A stretch of DNA of 64,000 bases, from contig CM063249.1 of NCBI GenBank assembly GCA_032158295.1, positions 20,400,270 through 20,464,269 on the forward strand. The letters run 5' to 3'. The stretch is from Pycnopodia helianthoides. Its lineage: Eukaryota; Echinodermata; Asteroidea; Forcipulatida; Asteriidae. How positions within the stretch are numbered: position 1 is the first letter of the stretch; each line of letters opens with the position of its first letter. Shown piece after piece: positions 23,576-35,639 of the stretch. The position numbers and the translations under genes are program-made. The notes beneath the pieces are model-generated. The model worked only from the letters and a program-made list of their open reading frames with translations. It did no database searches and was not told the origin of the DNA.

Positions 23576-26500
23576 AATAACTGTTTGTGTTTGATTCACA
23601 TTGAAGTTGATGAGGAACTCAAAACCCTGGTAGTATATACTTTTTCTATCAGCAGATTTTCATTAAAAATCACTGTGCAGACACCTATGCACATCAATGA
23701 TGTTACATCTTCTGGTGCTGAACATGCACATGTTGCTCAAATCTAAGAAAATGTCTGTGGGATGCTGCCAGTTGACCTGATAACTCGCCCCGGAATGTTT
23801 TTTTATTTTTGTGGTAGGCTGTCACGATTGTTTTTCATTATTTTTGACATGGGAGTAGATTGAGAACAGAGAGCATCTAATTTCCACTTGTTTCCTCCCC
23901 CCCCCCCCAAGGGCCCTAAAGCGGGTTGTGGACCCCACACCATAAAGGCTTCACGTTTGCTCGTTCTTGCAATTACATCCTGGCTGGGATGCTGTTTCTA
24001 TATAAACAGCTAGCTGGGTTCCCCTTATAGGGCCTATAACTAGCCAACCAGTTTCCTCCCTAAAAAAAAGGCAAATAAAGCAAATGTTCAACTGGGTAAA
24101 AATAATGCGTAAAACGCCTCTGAAGTGTCCTAGATTGCACCAGAGAGCACATGTTTAATGTGAAAACAATTCCCAGAGCCCAATGTTGGTCAACAATTGA
24201 AAAAAAAGGTGTGCCCCCGCTTAAAATTTACCAATTTACCCATACTCCCAATCTTGCCCATTAATTTAATATTTTAGTGAATTTATGTCTGTAAATGAGA
24301 AACTACATGTATATTCAAATTCCACAAACGGTCCCAGCTCATTATGCAAAGAGAGGTCACACACATCTGGGCCATAGTCGAGCATACATGTATGCACATG
24401 TGTACTGCGGACTTACTGCTTTTAATGCGGCTGATATGTACAGCGGTGTGACCATTACATTAATGTCTGAATCTTATTTTAATGATTTTTAGGTGCTGTG
24501 CACGGCATAAACTCTGTATGGCCAACAAGTACATGTACCAAATCTGAAAATTATTCTAATTTAATGTACATTTCCACATGTAATATTAATATGTGTCATG
24601 CGATGCTCTTGTAAAGCATTATGAGAATACAATATGTCTGGCCAGCCATCTGGACTTTTTGTATTCTGTCTGTTATCACTGTGAAAGACACATCATATGC
24701 AAATTAAACATGTAAAGTACATGTACATGATATTGATTTTACCACATGTACATGTATTGCTATTTTATTTTATTTTGTTGTGAGCTGTCAAGATGTCCGT
24801 TTGACAGGGAAGGATTTTGAACAGCTTTGGACAGACATGGGCCACTTCCGCAGACAGCTGCCAGCAAAATGCCAGTGATAAAATATGTACATTAACTTTT
24901 ATTGATATAAATCGGTTTACAACATTTTTTTAGCCACTTATCACCGGGGTTTGCAAATTTTTCCCCATGCTCACCCACAGGATTAGTTTTTGGAATTTCC
25001 GGAATAATTTTGTTTTTGATAATTCATTGTCACAATGAAACCATGACTAAACCAAGTGGACAAAAAGATTATTTTGCTCTTTCAAGAATATTGTGTTCAC
25101 CGTGAACTGGCCCAACCCTTGGCCGAGAACCACAAACGACAATCAGCCACAAAGTGGCATGCTAGAATCTCGGACTCACCTCCAATGCTGATTAAACAAT
25201 GGTGGCAGACTATGAATTTCTCATATCCTTGTTTGTCTAGAATTTGGGATTTTAAAACAATAATCCGAGAGAAAAAGGGAGATTTTGAGCATAAGTTCCA
25301 GTAGTCTTTGTCCCTATTTGTACAGGGCAAACGAACACCGTGAATGCATGCACTGTGCAAGCTAAATAATGGAATATGTGTGAAACATCACCCGCAGTTG
25401 ACCACGTACCCCAAAACAGTTCCAGCATACAATGTATACCACTGTAATTTTCGGGCCATAAGCTGGGGCTTATGAATTGATTTTCAGGCCTTCAATGTGC
25501 TCTGCAGCTACATGTATATTCCGGTTGGCTAAAACAACGACATGTAAAGTAAGCTTTAGTAATTTTGACTTTTAAAGTTAAAAAGGACTTCAATATTTAC
25601 AAAATTGAAAATAATCAGGGAAAAAAACATTGCAAATTCTCATTCCATTTTTGTACTTGCCTGTGCAACACGTCAATTTGTATAGTGCTATAAAAACCCT
25701 ACAACAACAACGTACAACAAAAATAGCATCCTCAACTCAACAGCCTGGTTCCTTACTCTTTACTCTGGTGTATTTAGAGTGTGTGTGGCAGGGATAGCAG
25801 GGGAATCGCGATAGTCGAGTGATAAGGAACAACAACGGTATTTCACATTTACACATTTAAGGGTACATGTACATGTAGAATAAATTGGTCTGTGTCCAGT
25901 CTTGTCATGTTTGGAACTTTAACTAGTCATCCCCGCAAGACGTGTTATACAGGCAAAACTTTAACAAGCACGCAAATGGAAGTCAGATTTAATGTACCAA
26001 CAGACGTGTGTGGATTCTTATATCACCAATTCAAGACATTTGTCCTTTTGTTGACTAAACAATAATTATGAGATATTGATAGACTACCACCATTGTATTT
26101 GGCATGGGTGGTACATGAAAAAAATTCACACTTTATAAAAAGATAATAAGAAATCCAGTGCATTTTATAAAGAGCATTTTTTTTGTTTTTACGATTTTCT
26201 CAAAAACTAAATTATTCTGGAAATTCTGAAAACTAATCCAGCTGATGAATCTTGGTGTCGAACATACTTTGATATAGGTATGACTAAGGTTAATCTAGAC
26301 TGAAGTTTTCACATTACAAAACTTGAATACGGTGTACAATGAGCACTCCAACTATGTCCCAACTAAACCTGCTCAGTAGGGGAGGATGGGCGATGGGATA
26401 AGAGCTCTCCATCCATGTAGAGAATTCTAACACTTATGTTGAAGGTGACAGTGTTTAATGCTTGTACGTTACGCATTGACCCATGTTTTTTTGTACAATG

Positions 26501-26934
26501 TACACAGCAGCTATTACTGCTTGAAATATTTCAAAACAAACCATTTACAACATATATTATGTACAATGCACACTGGTACTGTGGTTTCATTTAAAGAGCT
26601 GCATTGTCAGTTGAAGGAAAACCTGATTGTGATTTAAGATTATTATTCAGCTAATCTCTTTCAGGAAGTAATCATTATATTCTAAAACTCATCTGTAGAA
26701 AAGTGACTTACATGTAAGTACATTTACGTATCACATGTACATGTACGTGTACATTTGTACATGTACCTCATCTCATTTTCAATAAACAACCCGTTCCACC
26801 AACCTACATGTACATGTATATGTACACATGTACAAAAAATGTACCAGTGAAAATTTCTTTAATTTTCAAAACTGATACATGTACATGTACAATGTAGGCC
26901 TACATGATTTTTCCATAACAATTAAAGTAAGATA
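23576..26934. other. Intron sequence with repeat fragments
   Basis: Poly-C run at about 23898-23908, a dispersed repeat at 25611-25758 (also at 29391-29550 and, reversed, 1805-1852), and palindromic ACATGTACATGTA clusters at 24717-24760 and 26735-26895. No exon seen. Confidence 0.5.
25611..25758 (+). repeat. Dispersed repeat, copy A
   Basis: ATAATCAGGGAAAAAAACA...GCCTGGTTCCTTACT, about 75% alike to 29391-29550. The function is not known. Confidence 0.65.
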
Positions 26935-27065
26935 TTGGATTAGTGTAAAAACAAAACGATTGGGGGTCAATTACAGACCCATGTGGCAGACCAAAGTTTA
27001 AAGTTTGTGGGTAAGACAGAACACCGGCAACTTTGACTCTATTTAGAGCAATTACAGAGGTACAT
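26935..27065 (-). pseudogene. LINE reverse-transcriptase remnant (CR1/L2-like)
   Basis: The minus strand reads V-A-G-V-L-S-Y-P-Q-T-L-N-F-G-L-P-H-G-S-V, then I-D-P-Q-S-F-C-F-Y-T-N-P. This corresponds to the GxPQGSVxGPxLFxxYTxP block of non-LTR reverse transcriptases, with several substitutions. A plus-strand fragment near 27165-27290 reads L-S-R-A-D-Y-C-G and V-V-Q-N-A-A, like a later part of the same domain in opposite orientation. Dead copies. Confidence 0.6.
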
Positions 27066-28240
27066 GTACGACTCAAACCATGTACTTAATGTACATATAT
27101 GTGTATTAGACAAGCTGTTTTAAAAGAGAACAGCTGCATGTCAAGAGCAGACATGATATTGCTCTTGACCCTCAGCAGAGCTGACTACTGTGGCCCATCA
27201 TGGTAGGCGGACTGATACACTTCATAGATTATTACTATGCAACAATGTAGTACAAAACGCTGCCTCAATCACAAAGACAAAAAAGCTGTATAGGCCTACA
27301 GTATTACATATGTATAAAATGGTCTCAAGTTTTTTTTAGGGCTGTTACAGTTGAAGTTAGGTTCCTTCAAAATGGGAGTGACAACGGCTTCCTTCAGGGA
27401 AGAAGGAAATGATCCAGAAGTAAGGGAGGTGTTAACAATTGACTTGATTGATGAAAGAGCAGGCAGTAGAATGGCTAAGTTCCTTTTAAAGAAGCCATAT
27501 GGTTATTGGGCCCAGACAGCACAGTTTAGTGGGGGACTTCCCAACCAACAAGCTTAACAAGGTCATCTGCATACATTGTACATGTCCACTTTTGTGCCAA
27601 GATCTTTCAAAATTGCACCAGTTACGTCTAGCCAGGTGAATCTCAGCATTATACAAAGGTGGAGTTGATTTGAAGACATGAGTACATGTACATACATGTA
27701 CATGTACATAATATGGTTAGGACAATGGAGATCAAGAACAGTTGTTATTGTCGTTTCATGTCGTGTGAAACCTGACATCCAGGAGAATCATCAAAAGGGA
27801 AAGATTCAAAGGCATTGGCCATGACATTCCCTAAGAGCAGTCTCATCAAGATCCTGTAGTTCCTTGAATTGGAGGTGAGCTTTGGGTGACATACATTGTA
27901 CTGTACATGTAGTTAAGCACTGTTAACAAGTGAATTTGAGAAAGTGGTGATCAGAGTAAAAAATGTCAAACACAGTGCCAACCAATCACTAGGGAGTCTT
28001 CTGGTCAAGAAATCACAAGGTCCAAATGTGACCAATTTGTGTGTTGGCTCACTGATGTTTTGTATAGACCAGCATCTATCATGTCTGTCAACAATGTGAG
28101 AAAGTGGGCAACCTCTGGTTTGCCTTGGTTATCAAGATGTCAAATAGTGACTGTCCACATCCACAAACTCACCCCCACTGGAAAACAACACATTGTGTTT
28201 GACATGGACAAAGGCCCCACAAGTTACTCTTTTTATACAC

Positions 28241-28446
28241 TTAAAGGGGCTGTGTCGTCATTATCAAAGCAAGCATGTTGCCATACATACATGTACATGT
28301 AATTAAGAACTGTCACCCAGTTACTGCACGTGTGTGCTCCATATTATGATATGGGGGAAGGGCGTGCGCCTGCAGAAACTGGATGAGAGTTCAAAATTCC
28401 GTACAGCCACAGGCCCGCTTTGATCATGACAGCACAGCCTCTTTAA
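28241..28446. mobile_element. TTAA MITE, family 4 (206 bp)
   Basis: TTAAAGGGGCTGTGTCGTCA at the left; the right end GCTTTGATCATGACAGCACAGCCTCTTTAA complements it. A similar right end (GATCATGACGACACAACCCTTTA) occurs at about 39800-39830. Confidence 0.8.
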
Positions 28447-28560
28447 TTCCATTGCGTTGTGTACACTCGGCCAACTTGCAGCATAATATGTAGTGAATGT
28501 AATAGTGGTATGGAGCACATTGTAAGTGCAGTTGTTACCATTCATCAAGCATGACCAGTA

Positions 28561-29382
28561 CAGTCGACTCCCGTTAATACGAGCTCGCATATTACAAGGT
28601 TCCGGTTAATACATGTACAAGGTTTTTTGCCGGTCCCGAACTGCCCGTACGTGTTTCAATGCATTTCAACGATTATACGAGCACAGTAGTAGCGAGAACA
28701 CGGTTACAACAAGGTAATTTTGTCGGCCCGTTACGAGCAAAACATTGTTTTCAACCCTTTTGTAACGAGAATAATAAAAAGCCCAACAAAGGATATACCT
28801 TCAACAGCCTGAAAATCGTTAATTATGGTTTGTAAGACAATACGCGCTAGCAATGCTGATCCGAAACTGGAGTCATGAGTCAGCGAGCAGGTTGTCAATT
28901 CCAAAATCCGGACAATGGTGGGATTAGGAGGCTTGCACGGTTCAAACAACGGAGCAGATTCCATACTAAGTCAGCATTCATCAATTCATGTGAAATCTTC
29001 AGAAAAGATACTGATCCATTGAGTTTTACAAGTGCATGTTGTGCATTTCAGCAGAAAAAAAACCACCGCAACTGAAAAGCTAAAATATTTGCGCGATCAA
29101 TATTAAATGCGACAGCGAGATTTCCCTGGTATCACGCGTCAGCAATGAACCATCTAACATTACACTAGCGGTTACCAATGAAAATCAAGATTTTATTTGT
29201 TGACTGCTGCGACTGAAGTTTTGTACCGAAACTTCGCTAGACAAGAACAGCCAGTTAAAATCTCAGACATTTTTTCAATCATGTAAAATGTAATTTGATT
29301 TTATAAATTGACTTTCAAACTAAAATAACTCAATTAAAACATTTTTATTAGCCCAATTTTGTGCATGTTTGTGCGGTACATG
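28561..29382 (+). mobile_element. Tigger-like element, right end missing
   Basis: Starts CAGTCGACTCCCGTTAATAC after TA. It aligns with the 12858 element at the left and, further in, with the reverse complement of 8895-9290 of the full-length copy. Similarity stops at GTGCGGTACATG (29382), where another dispersed repeat begins, so the 3' end has been lost or replaced. Confidence 0.8.
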
Positions 29383-29390
29383 AAAACTAA

Positions 29391-29550
29391 TAATCAGGGA
29401 AAAAACACAAAACGATTGCAAATTCTCATTTTAGTTCTGTTCTTGCCTGTGCAACATACATGTTTGTATTTGTACAGTGCTACTGTGCAACAACAATATG
29501 CATCTAAAACAAAAATTGTGTGCTTAACTCAGTGGCCTGGTTCCTTACTT
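29391..29550 (+). repeat. Dispersed repeat, copy B
   Basis: Same family as 25611-25758; directly abuts the truncated Tigger-like element. Confidence 0.65.
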
Positions 29551-32213
29551 ATTTGAACCTTGCAAACTTGTTCTACAAAAAGGGCTCATGAACCAAAGAA
29601 TGAGTGTAGTCTTAGTGTAAGACTTTCTTATATGTAAGGCCCCCCCCCAAAAAAAGGGTTCTGTTTCCGGTTCCCCGACCGACCCTAGTTTTTTAAGCTC
29701 GACCCTAAACGTTTTGTTCAGCCTTTTAAAAAAACAGGAGAAAATACGAAAAAAAAAAAAACACTATTTTACCTGGAAGAAAATGTCTGACTTTTACCAA
29801 CTTGTTTTAGGCAACATTTGAAATAAAAACCAGAACATATCAAGAAGAATTTACAGATATCTCCGTGATTTGAGCCTACGACTCGACTACGAGCGAAAAA
29901 TACCCACAATTCAATTCGCAGCGTGCACGTGTGTACACGGCGCTGTGTGAAGCGCATTCCACAGGTTTGCGCAAACTGCAGATTGCGCACATTTTTGCAA
30001 AACCGGCCGCTTGAACTGCCAATCTGAAGAGCGCAAACTGAAGACTGCGCACAATTTGCATGGTCAGGGAGATTAACTGCAAAATCTGCAGAGCAAAATC
30101 CCTGCGGGGAAGCGGGTGTCCCCGTACCCGCCACGCAGTTTACTCGCAGGTACCCGTTCCCTACTCGCGGGGATTTGGAACTACTTGTGGCCTGTACTGT
30201 AGTTGGAAATATTTTCCTTTATTAATTTATTTCTTCTAAATACAGGCCCCTAAGAAGCTCAAAAACATTGGTCAGACCCATTTGTGAAGCGGGGTGTGGG
30301 GTGAATGCAAGCGCGAAGCGCAAAGCGCGAGGCCATTACGGCCTGGGGTCCGAGGCCCGCTTAAGGGCCCCAGGAAATTTTTCATTCTAGATGCTCTGTG
30401 GTACAATATGACGTCATTCCCGGGCACAAAAAAACAAAAACCAAAAAACACAGGGAAAAAAACACTAAAATATTGGTACGCCCATGGCCGTACCGGCCGT
30501 ACTGCTTCCTACGGCCCTGATTACAGTATTTAAATGGATTCAAAGTGCTTAAAGTTAGTCATTCTTTTTGCTGGAAATTTGGCCTGCTAAACCGCCGGTT
30601 GACACCAACAGGAACACACAATCTGACTCCCAAAATTGCACTAACCAAGACTGATTGCACTAGTTTTACTTGACTATGTAGACAATTGTGCATCTTGGGC
30701 AAGTCATTTGCTAAGTTCACCAACCCACAATTTTGACTAGCCCAGATATCTTTTCATGTTTTGTGCATAACCCATATTAACCAAATACAATTTATTAAGG
30801 TAAAAGGTTTAACAATGCATGTAAAAACACTCCAAGGGTGTTGTAGTACATGTAATCATACATAGCACTTGAGTAAAAGCAGCCGTTTCCAAATTACCTT
30901 AATGAACAAGGCAAAACAAAATAATAATAATAATAATTTATACAATAAGAAAATTACTACATGAGTTTAAAAAAAAATAACAATACAAAATTGGGACCTT
31001 CCTTTTCTTTAAAATGTTATTCCCAGATGCTATGCAAGGAAAATGATTGACATCCCTTTTGCCAAAGGAAGTGTGTACTGACAACTGGTAGAAAAGTCTT
31101 AACCATACGCGCGCATCAATACAAAACATTCATACTATGTTCCTTTGCTGCAGCAGTAAACATATTAGGTTCGAACAATTAATAAACCGTGATCGAAGTG
31201 AGGAATGAGAGAAGTCTACACAAATCCATTGATCATGCTGCACACAGAAACTGGGCGACAATTGTTAACGTGCCATTCTTTCACGAACGGTGTGTCGATC
31301 TGCGATATATGAATCATGATTTATACTAAGGTAAACTTACAATTTCTGATTTAAAAGACAAGAGATTATACCACCACACCCTACCCCAAAAGACAAGAGA
31401 TTATACCACCACACCCTACCCCCCCCCAAAAAAAAAATTTTTTAATCAAATTCACACTGAACACAGAGACCACATATTTGTGAAAAATCCAGAAAAATCT
31501 GGAAGATTCTTTGCCTGGAAGTGGCGTTTACGAACTCATGGCAGTTTTTACTAGACATTGTACGCCAGGCTAGTTTTAAGGGTGAGCCCAATAATAACAA
31601 GAACATCTACACATGTAGGTACTCAGTACATGTAGCTGCCGTTGCTACAGGTAGTACATTGGTTGCCACGAGTATAGTACATTGTTAGAAGAGTGTTTAG
31701 GTCGCCGTGCTTTCTAGTAAAACTAAGACATATCATGTGACACACTCTAAACCAATCACCAGGAAGAATCTATGTATGTCATGGGGTGTTATAACATGCA
31801 ATGTAATTTTAACCACTCTATTAAACACTTATATTGTTTATCAATTGAAGGGAAGTTTTGAGATAGGCCTACAGAATGTATTACATGTATATCACATTCA
31901 CATTCATTAGTTAGACATGTATTGTAAAGGAAGTTTGTACTTTTTACAACCACCCCAACTCTTCAAAATCCTACTTGTAACAACCAGTTACTACAGTTTG
32001 ATACCATTTCAGTATCAGTGCTCCAAAACTGCAGGGACAGGGGGGGAGGCTGTCAAATCTAAAGTAGACTTTAGAAGCTGCTGCTTCCCAGGTTGTATCG
32101 TAAACTTGGGTGTGATCCCTGGCTACATGTACACAGCAGTTAACAGCTGCATGGCTTCTGACTGGCACCCCCAGAACAAAGATATTGACAAAATAGGGAG
32201 ACAGCCAACATAG
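29551..32213. other. Intron sequence; simple repeats
   Basis: Contains a C-run and A-runs near 29640-29760, an AAT microsatellite at 30921-30939, and a 36-bp direct duplication at 31353-31424 (AAAAGACAAGAGATTATACC...). The 60 bases before the tRNA-like unit belong to no recognised gene. Confidence 0.5.
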
Positions 32214-32285
32214 GGCTAGATAGCTCAGTTGGTAGAGCGCCGGTACATTAATCCGGAGGTCGTTGGTTCAAACCCTGCTCTAGTC
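32214..32285 (+). tRNA. tRNA-like Pol III unit (Asn-like anticodon ATT), probably a tRNA-derived repeat or pseudogene
   Basis: 72 bases fold as a tRNA: 7-bp acceptor stem (GGCTAGA with TCTAGTC, one G-T), D arm GCTC/GAGC, anticodon arm CCGG/CCGG, T arm GTTGG/CCTGC. A box TAGCTCAGTTGG (32221-32232) and B box GGTTCAAACCC (32265-32275) are present, and TTTTT follows at 32288. Against a working gene: T-T mismatches in the anticodon and T stems, and no T at position 33 of the loop. Most likely a SINE head or degenerate tRNA. Confidence 0.6.
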
Positions 32286-33581
32286 AATTTTTCTTTGTTC
32301 AACCCCAAACTAAAACTAGACTTCAATAACATTCAAGACAAACTACTACCAGCATTTATCAAGTAAACTACTGCAACTGACTGGACAGTATTCTGGTCAT
32401 ATTTTTGCAAAACTTTGTTGTGACCGTATGCGGTATAATTTGGATTTTATGTTCTCAAATGCGGGCCATTTCAAGAGCTTTAAAATGATGTGAATTTTAT
32501 CTCTGTAGGTGCTTTACTTATTGGAGATATGAATGTCCAAACATATTAGGTCATGCTAATTAGTCAAAAGTTCGTTAACCCATATCTCAAAAAATAATCA
32601 ACCGAACGACAACAAATTTTGGTTCTGGGGGTTTCTCATTGAGTCCAATCAGCACACCAAATTTCATTTTAATCCATGGCAGTCAGGTCCAAAAGCGTGT
32701 TGAATTGACACAGAATGACCCAAAAACAAATGGATATTTTACCGATAACGCTAAAATAAGGGTGCTTTATCACCAGTAAATCTTAGTGCCCTCTTAGACA
32801 CATGGCTTCAAAACAATTGAGCTACACATCGCTTCATAAGCAACATTGTGAGATCAAGTCATGGCAATATTATAATTTTTATTATTAAAATTTGACTCCT
32901 AAAGTTAAAAGAATGTATTTCCCGTTACTTCTCTAATTTGTGTTTCCCATGAATTTTGTTTTTAGGGAAATAAAGTCTGAAATAGCGTTTCAGAATTTTG
33001 ACAGTCGCCTGTAAAATATTCCCTGCAAAAATTCCTAAGACAGAAATAACTGTTGTGTCTGAGCTAACTAGAATGTCAGCAAAGGAAACAAAAAGTGATG
33101 CAAAATTCAACTGGTGTGAGCATGTCTACATTAGGTTCCTGTTGTTGACAGTGACAGTGACACCAACAGTAACAACACTGACACAGGACTTAAGTTATTT
33201 AAACAGGATCTACATATACATGTAGGTTTTTAGTATGTATTTTACTTCAAAGGGATTTAGTTGGTTTGACAAACCAAGGGCGTCCTCAGTTTCATCTTGC
33301 CTACAAAACCAATGACAACAACAACAATTAAGATCAAGAACTAAACAATAGGAGAAAAAATTGTAGTTCGCAATTTAAAGGGTCGAACAGCTGTGTGTGG
33401 GCGTGTGTGTGTGACTGTGTAATTAGTAATAATATTATAAGCTGATTGGGTACAATTTTGACAATAAATCATGCAAACAGCATGAATATATTTTTGGAAA
33501 AGGTTCATCAAAGATACATTTTGTTTACTACTAATCAAGCTGTATGAATCCAGCAATGCTCCATGTACATAACCAACATAC
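32286..33581. other. Intron sequence, nothing recognised
   Basis: No exon other than GRK exon 1 at its right edge. A short GT-rich tract lies at 33400-33420. Confidence 0.5.
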
Positions 33582-33694
33582 CTGGGATCTGGCAGTACAA
33601 TCTTCTTGCTAGCTCTGGCTGCAGGAGTAGATTTACTCTTCTCCATAGCCATGAGATAGCTCACATCAGCAAGTACAGCTTCAAGATCCGCCAT
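33582..33694 (-). CDS. GRK2/3-like: GRK2/GRK3-type G-protein-coupled-receptor kinase, exon 1 (start codon)
   Basis: Cytosolic serine/threonine kinase that phosphorylates activated G-protein-coupled receptors. This exon encodes residues 1-37 plus two bases of codon 38. It begins [20 protein letters not shown] and continues to a K-K-I-V-L-P-D-P end, almost identical to the N-terminal helix of vertebrate GRK2/GRK3, the part of the family that contacts the active receptor. The ATG is at 33694-33692. The exon ends CAG|GTATGT, a good donor, at the point where the vertebrate gene also splits a Ser codon (AG|C). The open frame continues 240 bases into the intron, but that translation has no family similarity. 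The joining exon is at 18002-18078. The gene name rests on recalled family sequence; GRK2 and GRK3 cannot be separated, and one co-orthologue is expected in invertebrates. Confidence 0.93.
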
Positions 33695-34250
33695 CTTTAC
33701 TCCCGTGTGTTCGCTGCCTAGTTTTTCAGACGGTGATTATAATGAGTAAATTGCTAGCTGCACCCTGTAGTAATGGCGGCTAACCAGCCTCTACCTATTT
33801 CCTACGTGAACATAGCAGCAGTTGTCGTGGAGTAGAAATAAATTCTCTAGCTATCCCGACAGTTTGGTGCGTAGGGCTGTTGCCTGTGCCAGCGATACAA
33901 AATAATCCACCGTCAAAGACTTGGCATCAAGGTTAGGCAACGAAATGCAAAACAAAATCCAACGCTCAAGTATTCAAGATGTCTTCTGTCGTCATGGAAG
34001 TAGTCTGATAAACCAATTTAGATCTAAATTAGGAGCATTTCGGACTTGCTTTATGGTTCCAATGTCGAACATTCACGGCCATACAGCAAGCACACACTAA
34101 AAACAGTAATCACTTGGTCGTCACATCTCACAACGTTGCAAACAAGCCCGGCGTATGTAGGTATACAGTACAGCTGCTCAGCTCGCTAGCAAGCTAGACG
34201 GACCTAACCGGAAAACATAGGACCTGCCTTTTTTCCCAACAAATGATTGG
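33695..34250 (-). promoter_or_regulatory. Probable 5' UTR and promoter region of the GRK2/3-like gene
   Basis: Sequence immediately upstream of the ATG on the minus strand. No TATA box is evident at a useful distance. On the minus strand it contains GCCGCCATTA (33771-33782 region), resembling a YY1-type site, which is common in TATA-less housekeeping promoters. The transcription start cannot be placed. Confidence 0.35.
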
Positions 34251-35150
34251 TGTGCATGTCGCTAAGACCACGGTCAATGACGTCATTCACTGCTTAGCAT
34301 TTATTATGTTCATTAAATTATGATGGTCATTGTCAAGATGCGGGCTGCAATGCACCATGGAGGTTTACCTCCATGATTTGCACACAAGTAGGTACAAGGC
34401 GGCTGCGAGGTTTGCTCTTTCTGCAGCAGCTACTTATACCGAAATTATTCAAATTTTGTCATACTTCTATGTAAATTGTGTTTACCTAAACGTATGAGTG
34501 TATACTTACTGGGGGATGAGGTCACAAATTTGTTTAATGGACAGCATAAAATGGCATCGCCCATCTGAAATATCTTTCAATTATAGTATACAGGAATTAC
34601 TTTTTTATCATGATGATACATACTGATGAATGGATGTAAGTTGTTCTAGACAATGAATGCGATGTAACATGTCATTCATAACAGTCAATATTGTGAATAA
34701 CTTATTTTAAACAATATAATTGTTCTAGTTTGTGTTAAATCCATTTTTTTTAAACTAATATTATTTTTATTTATTAATTGGTTTTAAATGTTGGTCTGTC
34801 GTCTCCTTTGGAACACACGCAGACATTTGTGTGCTGCAATCAACCTACTCTCGACGTTTCGTCCAACATTATAAACGGGTATCTTGTAACTGCGACCACG
34901 TACCCACCACGAAAAATACAGCAGATTCCTCCATGCACCTACATAACAAAGGCATTTGCTTCGCCACGGGGGGCGAAGATCAGGATATGAATTTCAAGCG
35001 CCTTGGTCGGTGTGCAACACAATCAACTTTTTAAAATGCGCACAGCCACGCCGCTGGGATGGGGGGGGGGGATGAAGCTTCGATCGAAAGGATCTGTAGC
35101 GGTGTACGGTGGCTCATATTCACCAATTCCTATAGAGAAACCATGTTTTT
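34251..35150. other. Intergenic, no gene seen
   Basis: Short open frames only (e.g. 34778-34990). Contains an 11-base G run near 35060. Confidence 0.45.
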
Positions 35151-35151
35151 T

Positions 35152-35369
35152 ACGGCAATACGGCGACATAACGCCGTACTATTGCAAATATCGCTAGTGC
35201 GTTATATCGCCGTACTTTTGCGTTATATCGCCGTATTTATTGCGATATTTATCGCCTTATTTTATTGCGTTATATCGCCGTAATACTGCGTTATATCGCC
35301 GTATTTATTGCGATATATCGCCGCATTTAATTGCGTTTATCGCCGTACTATTGCGTTAAATCGCCCTGC
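35152..35369. repeat. Degenerate tandem repeat of TGCGTTATATCGCCGTA
   Basis: Around ten variable-length units alternating TTGCGTTATATCGCCGTA and TTGCGATATATCGCC. Followed at 35370-35450 by a very C-rich stretch with CCCCAG repeats. Confidence 0.8.
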
Positions 35370-35450
35370 CCCGGCCGGCCCCGGTCCCGGCCACGGCCGC
35401 TACCCCGCCCCCAGCCCCAGCCCCAGCCCCAGCCCTATAACCCTAGCCAA
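35370..35450. repeat. C-rich simple repeat (CCCCAG)n and GGCCGG-rich patch
   Basis: CCGGCCGGCCCCGGTCCCGG followed by four to five CCAGCC units. The G-rich complement could form quadruplex structure; that is inference. Confidence 0.75.
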
Positions 35451-35639
35451 TTCTTCTCAGCGCTAGAGAGGCGTTACGGCAAATCATGTTGGTGTGTCGA
35501 CGCATGTTGAGAGTCTTGTCAAATGACACCCAAGTCACTCACTAAATGTTGGTGGCTTGACCTGGCCACTATCTGTGTTGCTGGGGTAGATTTCTTGACA
35601 TGGTCTAAAATGGGAAGCTATGAAGGACTTCCATCTTGT

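Larger units (their letters stand above)
18079..33581 (-). other. Intron 1 of the GRK2/3-like gene (15.5 kb)
   Basis: Bounded by GTATGT at the exon 1 side and TTTGCAG at the exon 2 side. It holds a foldback repeat copy, two TTAA MITEs, a Tigger-like fragment, a LINE reverse-transcriptase remnant, a tRNA-like unit, a poly-C run near 23.9 kb, an AAT microsatellite at 30921-30939, and many TACATGTA words. No convincing nested gene was seen. Confidence 0.85.

Noticed and set aside
27351..27557. 68-codon plus frame, M-K-L-G-S-F-K-M-G-V
   Set aside because: Next to LINE remnants, with no recognised domain and no splice context.
29876..30134. Overlapping minus frames of 68 and 121 codons, CG-rich
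   Set aside because: Contains internally repeated GCGCAAACTG/GAAGACTGCGC words; no homology recognised and lies within the GRK intron.
33341..33581. Extension of GRK exon 1 to a 117-residue protein
   Set aside because: Family similarity stops exactly at the GTATGT donor; the rest is intron read-through.
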